Assembly: GCF_910596095.1 (NCBI RefSeq)
Contig: NC_056533.1
Span: 28,060,662 to 28,124,661 of the forward strand
Direction: 5' to 3'
Origin: Thunnus maccoyii
Lineage: Eukaryota; Chordata; Actinopteri; Scombriformes; Scombridae
Length of the DNA stretch: 64,000 nucleotides
A program made the translations under genes and the position numbers. Positions 11,059-19,900 of the stretch are shown piece after piece. How positions within the stretch are numbered: the stretch's first letter is position 1; every line of letters starts with the position of its first letter. The notes under the pieces are model-generated. The model was not told the DNA's origin and did not search any database. It was given only the letters and a program-made list of their open reading frames with translations.

Positions 11059-13318
11059 ATACATGCATTGTCTTTATGAGTATGTTTGTTTATCTAGATG
11101 TATCTGTTCCTCCGTCTCTGTGTACATGTCCATGTACATGTGTGCTAGACAATCGAATGGTCGATCATTTATAAACCAAGCTCAAGCTCTCTTAAAAATG
11201 TACAAGAACCAGTTTGTGTCATGTGACACAAAAGCCAGCTGAGGCAACACCTGTATATACAAGGGTGCAACGTGTCACAAGGTTGTTGCATCACATTCAA
11301 TTCAGGAAGTGGTTTCTCTGAAATTCTCATGATCTGATACACTGAACAGAAAGCATTTAACACTACTTTCATTCCTTGAATATCAATTTATATTTTAAAA
11401 CATTTGTCAGTCCTCAGACCTTCGTAATGGACTGCTTGAAGCATTTTTCTGCAGTCATGAAATCTATGTAAACAGCCCCACTCTCAGATTAGAAAAAAGG
11501 AAAACCACACTCACTGCGGTATGGTTTCTGGCAGATGTTGTCCTGATAACCTTCTCTTCGCCAAGTATCATTAAAGTCCCGTTTCGCGGTAACTTTGCCG
11601 TTGCTGACCGCCAGGCCCATCTGATAAACAGTGTAAACGGCCCCATCCAGGCAGCGCCACCAGAGCAGGATGTTGGAGCCGCAGTCGACCAGGGACAAGG
11701 TCTTGGAGGTGACGTCCAACGCCAAGCAGAGTGACGTACCAACGTGGAAGAGCCGGTGACCCGAACCCCACTTCCACAACTGGGACTTGTTATTTGGGTC
11801 ACAGGTGGAGACACTTAAGATAGAAGGAGTCTCCACGCTCAGACACTTTTCTGTGCTCGAGTGCTGGATGGCGAAAGCATCCTCGTCTGTGTTGATGGAG
11901 AAGACACAGAAAACACAACAGTTTGAAAACAAATTAATAACTTTACCTGACATCTAGGGCCTGTTCTGTTTATGTGATGGTAAAATCACAGATTAAAATC
12001 CTTAATTAGACAAAAATGCTCAAATAATATTACATTTAATGATTATTAATACCTTGGTGGACATCAAATTCTACTTTCAACAGAGCTGTAGCTGCTACTA
12101 AGGACACTGAGGTCATGTCTTCTGCATTTTTTTGGGAGAATTAGGGAATTTCAGCAACAAAGAGGGAAGTTTATGATCTACAATTAAAAATGAACACTTA
12201 GTGGATATTTTATGGATTGATTCCAGTATTTTTTCTTAACTTGGTATATTTAAATTAGATTACTTCATAGTCCAATAAATACATGAAGTACTTCCACATC
12301 ATATTTGTATTCATGGCAGTGTAGAGAAGGCTTTGAAACAGCACTGAGATCCTCACATTGGGAAACAAATTAGACAGTGCAGTTAATAGTTAACTGAATT
12401 AATAAAATATGAAAAATGCTGCTTGTACTTGGACTTATGATCTCAGTATCTAAAAATCCTGGCCACTAGTCAGGATAGTGAGTATAAACACATAATAAAA
12501 GGACTGACTTACTGTTTTATAGACAGTTAAATCTTAACTAGAAACTGAACTGGGACAAGAGAACTAGGACTATTCTCTGACTTTAAATATATATAATATT
12601 TAGATATGAAAATGCCAGGTAATGTGCTGAACATGGTTAGTGCGAGTTACTGCATATTGTCTTGTATTGGTAAGTACGTGAGGTGTGTCTTTGAGTTATG
12701 AGTGATTGCAGCAAAAAAATATGAAGCATAGATGCAGCACCTACCGACACAGGCTTTCTAAAATAGAAAGCAATATCATGTTACAGCTTTAGTATTGGAT
12801 TGCAGCCACTCAGACTTGCATTTTATACTCTGCTGAGCATAAACAGCAGCTACAGAGTAACTATGAGAGCTGCGCACACATACGCACAGATGCAACACTT
12901 GACATACAAAGAGCTACAAGGGGGCGGGAGGGATGAGTATGCAATTTGTTTGACCTGCCAGAAATATGGTTTTGGCATTAAACTCACGGCGGAATGGAAA
13001 CAATGTCAAATCACTGGCTGACTACTTTTTTTTAAAAAGCTGCGGGTTGTGTAACTTATCTGCCCGCACTTATTGTGGTCTAGCAGGTTTACAGCTATTG
13101 TCCTCTTGACTCATGTCGCGCTTCTGTGGTCGAAATTATCCAACTGCGCCAATTTTAAAATGGCAGAAATCATAAATGAAAGTAAAGTGTCTCAATTTTT
13201 GAGGCGTCAACTTACCGAAACTTGGCACCTTAGCCGGTGAACAAGTCCCCAAAAACACTGTTGTGTCCAACACAAACAACACACAAAGGCAAAGTGTCGC
13301 TTTGGATATTTTCAGCAT
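1..13318 (-). CDS. ly75: Lymphocyte antigen 75 (DEC-205/CD205), 5' part, cut by the window edge
   Basis: Endocytic type I membrane receptor of the mannose-receptor family; in mammals it takes up antigen in dendritic cells. Thirteen exons are visible: 13216-13318, 11515-11886, 9159-9332, 8692-8853, 6908-7027, 5915-6055, 4758-4958, 4369-4523, 4089-4196, 2749-2837, 2375-2544, 677-876 and 1-64. They join in one open frame of about 686 codons with GT-AG introns. Domain order is signal peptide, ricin-like Cys-rich domain, fibronectin type II, CTLD1-3 and the start of CTLD4. The LY75 call rests on the FN2 opening (DGNSxGxPCEFPF), CTLD3 ([11 protein letters not shown]) and the CTLD4 opening ([13 protein letters not shown]), which match human LY75 as I know it, and on lying next to pla2r1. 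CTLD4-10, membrane segment and tail lie off the left edge. Neighbour pla2r1 is upstream on the same strand. Another mannose-receptor member is possible but less likely. Confidence 0.93.
68..676 (-). other. ly75 intron 12, partly repetitive
   Basis: No coding frame with domain similarity is seen. The intron begins with a (GT)n tract at its 5' splice site (661-676) and is otherwise AT-rich, with a poly-A run on the + strand near 111-124. Confidence 0.6.
661..676. repeat. (CA/GT)n microsatellite forming the ly75 exon 12 donor
   Basis: The sequence cacacacacacacac abuts exon 12, so on the transcribed strand the first intron bases are GTGTGTGTG. The donor and the repeat are the same bases. Confidence 0.9.
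677..2837 (-). CDS. ly75: ly75 exons 10-12: C-type lectin domain 3 and proline-rich linker
   Basis: Exons 2749-2837, 2375-2544 and 677-876. Landmarks are [65 protein letters not shown] and [17 protein letters not shown]. After the domain comes a linker with a five-Pro run ([13 protein letters not shown]) before CTLD4 starts at [17 protein letters not shown]. Exon 11 is 170 bases, exactly the length of the equivalent pla2r1 exon. The exon 12 donor is a (GT)n repeat (AAG|GTGTGTGTGTG). Confidence 0.92.
1928..2224 (+). mobile_element. Teleost short inverted-repeat element, 'GCTGCAACTAA' family
   Basis: The left end is GGCTGCAACTAACGATTG; the right end is an inverted, diverged match (CATTGCATCTCTAC). 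The interior is rich in ATTGATTAATCG motifs. Related copies lie at 32558-32787, 35116-35237, 40228-41055 and 43628-43926. It looks like a non-autonomous DNA element; I know the pattern as widespread in fish but cannot name a library entry. It sits in ly75 intron 11. Confidence 0.7.
3174..3310. repeat. Long near-perfect inverted repeat (hairpin) in ly75 intron 9
   Basis: The left arm (3174-3236) and right arm (3248-3310) are reverse complements over 63 bases with three mismatches and an 11-base loop. The core is GCTCCCTTAGATGCAGTTTA on the left, repeated inverted as TAAACTACATCTAAGGGAGC. It ends ten bases before another element (3320). Transcribed with the ly75 pre-mRNA it would fold into a long stem. 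Confidence 0.9.
3320..3959. mobile_element. Non-autonomous DNA element with ~19-bp terminal inverted repeats
   Basis: The left end AAAGGGGACATAACATGC and right end GCATGATATGTCCTCTTTAA are inverted copies of one another. The 640-base interior has no credible protein. This end sequence is familiar from many teleost intronic repeats. It sits in ly75 intron 9, next to the hairpin at 3174-3310. Confidence 0.75.
4089..4958 (-). CDS. ly75: ly75 exons 7-9: C-type lectin domain 2
   Basis: Exons 4758-4958, 4369-4523 and 4089-4196. Landmarks are [15 protein letters not shown], a Gly run coded by GGA repeats ([13 protein letters not shown]), [35 protein letters not shown], and [21 protein letters not shown] sits where a sugar-binding lectin would have EPN, so classical Ca-dependent sugar binding is not expected. 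Exon 8 ends at a donor that is itself a (GT)n tract (GAG|GTGTGTGTGC). The phase pattern 1,0,0 equals that of pla2r1 CTLD2. Confidence 0.9.
5190..5825 (+). mobile_element. Teleost dispersed repeat, 'ATGGATTGCCATGAAATTT' family, copy 1
   Basis: It contains repeated phrases such as AACAACTAGTGGATGGATTG and GGACTGCCATGGAATTTGG, and a terminal stretch with GCTAACATGCTAA and CATGCTAGCATTG. A second, shorter copy in the opposite orientation is at 27737-28062. No protein is seen. It lies in ly75 intron 6, just left of exon 6. Confidence 0.65.
5915..8853 (-). CDS. ly75: ly75 exons 4-6: C-type lectin domain 1
   Basis: Exons 8692-8853, 6908-7027 and 5915-6055 together make one CTLD. Visible landmarks are GCHTLF at the start, [37 protein letters not shown] and [11 protein letters not shown]. 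The Ca-binding EPN/QPD and WND motifs of sugar-binding lectins are absent. In the third exon the Trp that usually precedes the second-last Cys is replaced (NYESEAC). Exon phases (1,1,1) match pla2r1 CTLD1. Confidence 0.9.
7806..7838. repeat. (GAA)n microsatellite
   Basis: About eleven tandem GAA units in ly75 intron 4. A separate AAG-rich patch is at 8648-8660. Confidence 0.9.
8031..8054. repeat. (TTTTC)n microsatellite
   Basis: Five tandem TTTTC units in ly75 intron 4. Confidence 0.9.
9159..9332 (-). CDS. ly75: ly75 exon 3: fibronectin type II domain
   Basis: This 174-base exon, phase 1 at both ends, carries the four FN2 cysteines in order (SPCEFPF, HHGC, SWCVT, GYCLK) with the core Trp in [10 protein letters not shown]2 domains of this family bind denatured collagen in some members (MRC2, MRC1, PLA2R1); whether this one does cannot be seen. 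The opening [13 protein letters not shown] is closer to human LY75 than to PLA2R1. The donor is G|GTATG, and a run of about ten A on the + strand lies in the intron 13-25 bases downstream. Confidence 0.93.
11025..11054. repeat. (GT)n microsatellite
   Basis: Fifteen GT units in ly75 intron 2, about 460 bases from exon 2. Confidence 0.95.
11515..11886 (-). CDS. ly75: ly75 exon 2: ricin B-like cysteine-rich domain
   Basis: A single 372-base exon in phase 1 at both ends encodes the N-terminal beta-trefoil domain. Family landmarks are present: [19 protein letters not shown], the paired tryptophans in LLWWRC, and cysteines at the expected spacing (EKC, STC, LCL, VDC, WRC, ICQ). In the mannose receptor this domain binds sulphated sugars, but in LY75 it is not known to, so no ligand is inferred. 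pla2r1 has the equivalent exon at 39259-39639 with the same phases. Confidence 0.93.
13216..13318 (-). CDS. ly75: ly75 exon 1: start codon and signal peptide
   Basis: The ATG at 13316-13318 opens a hydrophobic leader ([18 protein letters not shown]...) followed by a likely cleavage region near Gly-Thr-Cys-Ser. The exon ends in phase 1 at a good donor (G|GTAAGT). No other in-frame Met with a hydrophobic stretch is nearby, so this start is preferred. The 5' UTR lies to the right and its end is not determined. Confidence 0.88.
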
Positions 13319-13560
13319 GATCCCGGCGGAGAGTTTTTGACGGATTCATGCAGAATCTGTCTTTCCGGAGAGTTGAACTGTGAATATAGTTAGGTCGATC
13401 GATAACTCAACTCCGAGGCGAAAGTGACCAGTTATTGAGCTAACCCACTTCTACGAACTGTCAACAGTGTAAGCAGTCCCGCTCCGATGACCGTCAAGTT
13501 CGCGCTAGCTAGTAAAGTGAAGGACTTCCTGTTTGACGTACAAAAATAAAGTTGACAAAA
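13319..13560 (-). promoter_or_regulatory. Probable ly75 5' UTR and promoter region
   Basis: This stretch immediately upstream of the ly75 ATG has more CpG than the surrounding AT-rich sequence (for example around 13395-13425 and 13475-13510). It contains an ETS-like AGGAAGT core on the minus strand (about 13525) and GAAAGTGA at about 13420. No TATA box is evident. The transcription start cannot be placed. Confidence 0.4.
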
Positions 13561-13718
13561 CACAAACAATGTATGGAAGCCTTTTTCTGCCGAGTAAAAA
13601 AAAAAAAAAAGATGAAAAATCATCATAAAAAACATAAAAGTAATCATGGTCAATCAAAGTTATTATTATTGATTATTTATAAATAGTATTTATTCTATTT
13701 TACTTATTAAATTAAAGT

Positions 13719-13985
13719 CAAGCAGTTCAAGTATCTCAGGGTCTTATTCATGAGTGAGGGTAAGATGGAGTATGAGGTTGACAGGTGGATCAGTGCAGCA
13801 TTAGCAGTAATGTGGGCGTTGTCCCGGATCATTGTGGTGAAGAAAGAGATGAGCCAGAAGGCAAAGTCAATTTACCAGTCGGTCTACATCCCAACATTCA
13901 CCTATGGTCATGAGTTTTGCTTTGGGTAGTGACTGAGAGAATGAGATCGTGGATACAAGCGGCCGAAATGAGTGTCTGGGCTTAA
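13719..13985 (+). mobile_element. LINE reverse-transcriptase fragment (degenerate)
   Basis: From 13724 the + frame reads FKYLRVLFMSEGKMEYEVDR, later ALSRIIVVKKEMSQKAKSIY and YIPTFTYGHE. This resembles the C-terminal part of a LINE polymerase common in fish (K-Y-L-G-V-L-F ... V-V-K-K-E-L-S ... P-T-L-T-Y-G-H-E). A stop and frame disturbance follow at about 13928, so it is dead. It lies between ly75 and pla2r1. Confidence 0.8.
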
Positions 13986-15589
13986 CCTGACTCGCCAGAT
14001 AGTGTGTTACATAGAACCATCTGAGAAGTCAAATAATAAGAGACACAATAAGTCAAAATGATGAGCTATTTCAAAAATTGTATGAGATATTAAATCAAAA
14101 TTATGAAAACATTATTAGACTGTAATATCTCTCAGTTTTGACTTACCAAGTCACAATTTTTACTCACTATTAGTATTATTATTATTATTTTTCATGTTTT
14201 GTTTCTTTTTAAATGGATCTCCATTTATTTAAAATGTCTAAAGTTGCAGTTGAAAATGTGTAAACTCTCACTTCAGCCTAAGCCAAAAGAGTTATGTCCT
14301 ATCTAAATACGTGGTCTACTTCTACGAATGCACCTCTCTTTAATCCGGAGCCACCTTTGTGTGCTTTATAACCATAAGGGAATGTGGATTACCTTTTTAC
14401 TAAAAATGTATTAGTGGTCACAAGCCTTTAAAAATAACACACGTCTGTGCAGCAAATTTCATGTAACACTTTTATTTTGAAGGCAAAATGATCGTCTTCC
14501 GTTTTTGCCTGTGCATTTTTTGTCTCTTCTTGCGTTGGTAGCTTCATATTCCAGTTTCCTCCAGTATACCTGCCCACTTCACGCCCACTCGTTTGTTTCC
14601 GTGCGACAAAACTCACGCATGTTTTGTTTTTCCTTCATCAGCTCTAGTGTGTGTCTCTGCAGCAGGACGTTTTTCTCATTTTTATTATGCACACATGGTT
14701 TTATTTGCACACACAGCTGTTATGAATTATTAATTAAATCCTGGTGTCAGATGCACTCAGAAAAATTGTCAATACCTGCACTGTGTTGTCTCATTTCTCT
14801 ATTGATTTAGTGCTGCCATATACTGTTACCTTTATTTAAGGCAATCTAATAGCTTGGGATGTGTTTTACTGAGATCATTTAAAGAATTGGTGATTCCTAT
14901 ATTATCATTCCAACACTTACAACTCTGTGTCCGCAGAGACAATGTTTGTAGTGTAGTCAGTGATATATGTCACTGGGAGATTATTTCAATGGAAAATGAT
15001 AAGAGTACTAATATATTCAAGGAACAAAGATAAACGTCCTCATCAGAATCAAAAAACAATGACCTACTTGTTACATACTTTCTGTATTGGAGTACAGCCC
15101 ACAAAAACCACATCTGGCCTACTTATTTTTAATCAAATCACTGCGAGCTGAACGTACCATGCCAAAGAGCAGTGTTGTCTCAAGTCTATCTTCTCTGGGA
15201 AAAAAGCAAGGCATTCTGTGAGTAAATATGCCTATTTATAACGTGAAATAAGACAAAAAAGATATAACAAATTTACATGAATTCCAAGTAACACACCAAC
15301 ACTTCAAATATTGTTTGTTTGACATATATTTTGGTCAGATTGTGTGAAGTAACTTTACATTAGTAAAGCAATACTTTCACCTCCATTATTCTGTAACAGG
15401 GATGTTGTGCAGTCTTCTGTGGGAGGAAACAGTAAATGTTGGTCATACTTTGTAGTTCTGCCAATGCAGTCCTATTACACTAAAAAAGTGAAGCAATTGA
15501 GAGGCAGAAAAGGGAATAGTAGTATTTCACAGGGTATTTCTTCTATTTCTAAGTTATTCACACAGTAATAAATAAACTGGAATTGTTGG
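13986..15589. other. Gene-free intergenic stretch between ly75 and pla2r1
   Basis: AT-rich sequence with no frame resembling a known protein and no splice-flanked exon. It holds short A/T runs and a (TTA)n patch near 14168-14190. It lies between the LINE fragment and the predicted pla2r1 polyadenylation site. Confidence 0.6.
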
Positions 15590-15601
15590 GCCCAGCTTGA
15601 A

Positions 15602-15607
15602 TTTATT
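15602..15607 (-). terminator. Candidate pla2r1 polyadenylation signal (AATAAA)
   Basis: AATAAA on the minus strand, about 790 bases after the pla2r1 stop, followed downstream by T/GT-rich sequence (15560-15585). No other AATAAA was noticed between the stop codon and this point. Confidence 0.5.
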
Positions 15608-16395
15608 AAAACACAAAGACAATTGTGCAAAATATATCTCAAAATTTGCTTTGCAAAGTGAAAAACAGAACAAATCCAATCATCAGTTGCCTTACACAGT
15701 TTCTGCTAGTTTCGAGCATACAACAAAAAACTCTCGTAACAATATACAGCATGTATACTTAAAAAAAATAAAATATAAAAGTAATACTGACAAAATAGCG
15801 GTACCACATGTACAGCTCCTACGACTCCTGAATTCTCAATCAAATCTACATGTATATTACAATTATTGTTGTAACTTTAATTTTGTCAACAATATGCCTC
15901 TTGTCTATAAAAATGGAAGTTAATTGTCTCATTAAGTAAAACTTCACTTACTTGTTACTGTTTTCCAAATTAGAATAGATTAAATCATCATACTGCAGGA
16001 CTATAATAAACATTAAGTGTTTCGTACCTCTTTCAACAAGTTAAAAGCTCTCCAGCATCCCTTATTTAACACTCTCATGTGAATTTTAAAATACTGACTG
16101 CTGTTAGTCTACTTCAAACAACAGTAATTCAACTGTGGGCTCCTAAGTGTCAAATAAAGAAATAAAATTTGCCTCATTTAAATGATTTGAATACATCTGT
16201 AAAGGGGGGACAACTGGGATCCTTCAAACACATTTTCAAAATTTATGACTGAATGAAATGTTTGCCATCATCATCTCACCACTGTCCTGAGGAGTCAGCG
16301 TCACAGCTTCACAGTGTCATCTGGCATTCATACCTGATGGTGAAATGGTGGTGAAAACAACAGAGACCTAAAAAGATGTGGAGTCTTTAAAAACG

Positions 16396-16931
16396 TTATT
16401 CTCCTGAGTGAGCTTCCAGGTCTGTGATCAGCACATTTCCATCTGACTCTGTAGCCTGTGAGCTGGTTTGTCTGTAATAAGCACTGCCGAGTGTAGGGAG
16501 CCCGCGAAAACGTGTAGAGTTCCTCCTGTATGCAAACCACATTGCTCCTGCCAGCAGAGCAAAGATCAGTACAGCCACCAGCACTGCAGCGGGGATGATA
16601 CCGTGATGTAAACCTGAAATATACAGAACAAAGCTTTTATGTAGTCATATTTTTGTTGTGAGTATGTTTAATTCCTGATGTGATGGGGCTGTCTTCGAAT
16701 TCCATCTATAAAGACATACATATACTGACATATATATATAACGTGCATCACATTATAGAATAGACTCTGAATACAATGAATCAGTCTCAGCAGTTTTAAT
16801 AATATACTGTATCCTCACTGAGCTTAAAGGTGAGAATATGAATATACTCCTCATGCTTATGGCACCTATAGGACACATTAAATTGTTCACTTTACCATTC
16901 AGCGGTTCCACTTCCACCTCAGTAATTACAT
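16396..16931 (-). CDS. pla2r1: pla2r1 exons 29-30: stalk, membrane span and cytoplasmic tail
   Basis: Exon 29 (16896-16931) encodes the short stalk VITEVEVEPLN. Exon 30 (16396-16613) encodes a membrane span (IIPAAVLVAVLIFALLAGAM), a basic stop-transfer patch (YRRN) and a tail with GSAYYRQTSS and ESDGNVLITDLEAHSGE before TAA. The acidic plus dihydrophobic pattern matches the end of the human PLA2R1 tail, supporting the gene name. The upstream NPxY-like motif is altered (see findings). Confidence 0.94.
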
Positions 16932-19900
16932 CTGCAAAAGAACACATATAGTGAGGTTCAGTATAACTTATTATCTATCATCTTTGGTATTCAGACCATG
17001 TGGTATGAGCCAAGAAGAAAACTAACACTCATATTACTTCTTGAAAGCTCACTGCGATGGAATGTGATCTTGGTCAAAAATGGCACAGCCACAATTGTCA
17101 ACAGGATCCGTATGAAAACCTCATTTTTAAATGATTTTTACTGTTTACATTTCCAGCAATTATGTTAAACTTCAATCTGTATACTTTAAGTACTTTGGTA
17201 GTACTTATTTTTGTTGATAATAAAACAAGCATTATTTGTGGTCAATTGACCCACTCTCTCTGGCCTTATGAATCAACAACTTTTTCTTTTTGCTAACTTG
17301 TGTTTATTGAGTAGCATTTTTGATATACATTCCAGATATTACACATATTTTCTTCAACATGTAGGATAAGAAAGATCTATGCTCCTCACCATCAGAGCCT
17401 GGTTATGTTTTAAAATGGTGGAGCAAACTTTGAAAGATAGATAACCAGCGGTGGAGATTGGATTAAGTCAAGAAACAGCCACCTGCACTAGTCTAGATTA
17501 GTTAGATTGAAGTTTATATGAAAACCAAGAATGCATTAAGAACAATATATAACTGGGTGGATCAGGGCAGGAAATTATTATCTGAAGAATGGCTATTTCA
17601 TATTTGCATGCATGGGAATAAATGATAATATAATAGATTTGTGTATATTTCTCGCTGAATAACTCGCTGATGCGTGGTGGTGCTGCTGTTGCGCTGTGCT
17701 GCTCTGTCTTATCTGTCCATGCGCTGTCAGTGTCCTCTTTTCGTGCTGTGATGTTATGAATTTGTTTATCACTGTGTGAGAAAAGGAACGTGTGGTGTGA
17801 GAGCATGTGAAAAGCGTCAACTGTGTGAGTCTCATGGTCAATGTGGTGGACTTGGCAGCCCTGGCTGTTTTCACACTGAAGGGGGAAAGTTTCTCTGTGC
17901 TCATCTTAAATCTGAGTTAAAGACGTGTACCTGCAAATATTCATTTGTGACCAATCATGGTCAAGTATGCTTGAATTCTCCAGTGAGCATTCACTGAGAA
18001 TGGACTTCTGAGTGACATTGGAGATATCTTGTGTCCAAAAGTTTCGACTTTTATATTAAAAGATCATTTCAAGAATTTTAACTAGTTACTAGAACTTTTT
18101 TGTGAAAAAAAATAGACACAAATTATTACCCTAAGCACGGAAACATATTTGAAAGGTACTGGCATGCAGGCAATTTATTGATTTTACCTGAGTGTAGGTC
18201 TTCTTTCTGACTCATCTTAGAGTGATACTCCATCCAAAATCTATATGTTATGGTAGTATAAAACACTTCCCCCTGCAGGCAGCTGTAAAAAGTTTATGGT
18301 TTGCTCTATCCCCATGAATTCCTAGCTACGTTCCTGATTCAGTTTACCTGAGATGGTTTTGCAGACAAAGCCGAGCCGCTCTGTGCACCGTGACAAGTGC
18401 CATACTCCATCAACCACCCTGGTAGTAACACAGGAATCCGCAGTCAGCTGCTTGGAGTCTGGGGCTTTGTTAGACCAGCTGGTGTAGTCCATAGGTGAAC
18501 CATCCACCCAGGCCATAGAATCAGCTAAAAGCAGATGCCCAAAGTTAATGATGTGATTTCAGGGGTAAGTTATCATCTGATGGGTATGTGGAGAGTGATG
18601 GGTACTTACTGTCAATGTTGAAGTAAATCCCCAACCACATACTCTGGTGAAGGAACCCTGTAGACCACAGCTGCTCCAGAACAAAGCGGTTCTCCGTCTC
18701 ATTCTCAATGGTCAGGACATCAGAGGTGTTGACTGGAAAGTGAAAAACAGCACAACAAACTCATAACTACTGTGCAGTTTAAAGGGACAGTTCGGCATTT
18801 GGGGAAATACGCTTATTTGCTTTCTTGCCGAGAGTTAGATGAGATTTTCAATACTTCTCTCCTGTTTGCACAGTAAATATGAAGCTACAGCTATTGCTTA
18901 GCTTAGCATAAAGACTGAAAACGGGGAAACAGCTAGCCGCAACTTGTCGTTTTCACACTTTTGTTAAAGATATAACATGTTCATTAGTGAACATTAGAGG
19001 TGCTGTTAGATAGATTTTGTTGCCTCTGGACAGAGCCAGGTCAGCTGTTTCCCCGCTTCCAGTCTTTATGCTAAGCTAAACCAGTCGCCTGCTGTCTGTA
19101 GCTTCGTATTTACCGTACCGACATGAGAGTGGTTTTGATTCTTTCATCTAACAAATGAGCAAATTTCTCAAAATGTTGAGCTATATTCCTTTAAAAAGTA
19201 GTAGTGGGTGAATATTAAGTAAACTCAGCACAACTCACTCAAACACTAAGCAGTCTCCTTTTCCACCTCTGCATTTTTCCTTTTCATTCATTCATTAAAT
19301 CCAACATAAAGATTAGTTATGCAACAGTAAATACATAGAACAAGAGAATCCCTCTGTGTTGTTTCATTGTGAATAAAATTTGCATTTCAAATGATGCAGG
19401 CATTTTTTTAAATCTGTCATCAGTCTAATTTGCCTAATCTTCACAGGTCTTCAGATGCTGTGAAGATGTATAAAAGGGACTCTGAGTTCCTACTTTAGTT
19501 CCTCCAGGTCCACGGTTTTTGGTTGAAAAGGGCTACAAGTAAACACATTTTTTCTAAAGCCTGGTGCATTTCAGCACAGCACCCATATTTGACCTGTAGG
19601 GGGAGTATGTATTCCATCCTGCAGATCTGAGTGATAAAGCTGGCAATTCTTTTGTGATTAGTTATTTAGTCTACATTTGCAATCATGGTGTCATTATCAT
19701 TTAAACAAAAAAACAACACAGAAATTAAATAACTAATGATCTCACAGGTAGCCAAAATCACACCCTACCTTTCTGTCTGCAGTGCTCTCTCGCCTCTTCA
19801 AATGTCAGTCTCTGCACTACAGGCTCAAAGTTGTAACAGCCATGTCCAAATTTAACCCACGTAGAGGGACACACCACCTCGTATGAGATAAATGGTTTAT

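Noticed and set aside
14505..14810. Plus-strand open frame with hydrophobic stretches, possible small membrane protein
   Set aside because: Low-complexity Ser/Leu/Phe content typical of T-rich sequence; no recognised motif and no splice or promoter signal beside it.
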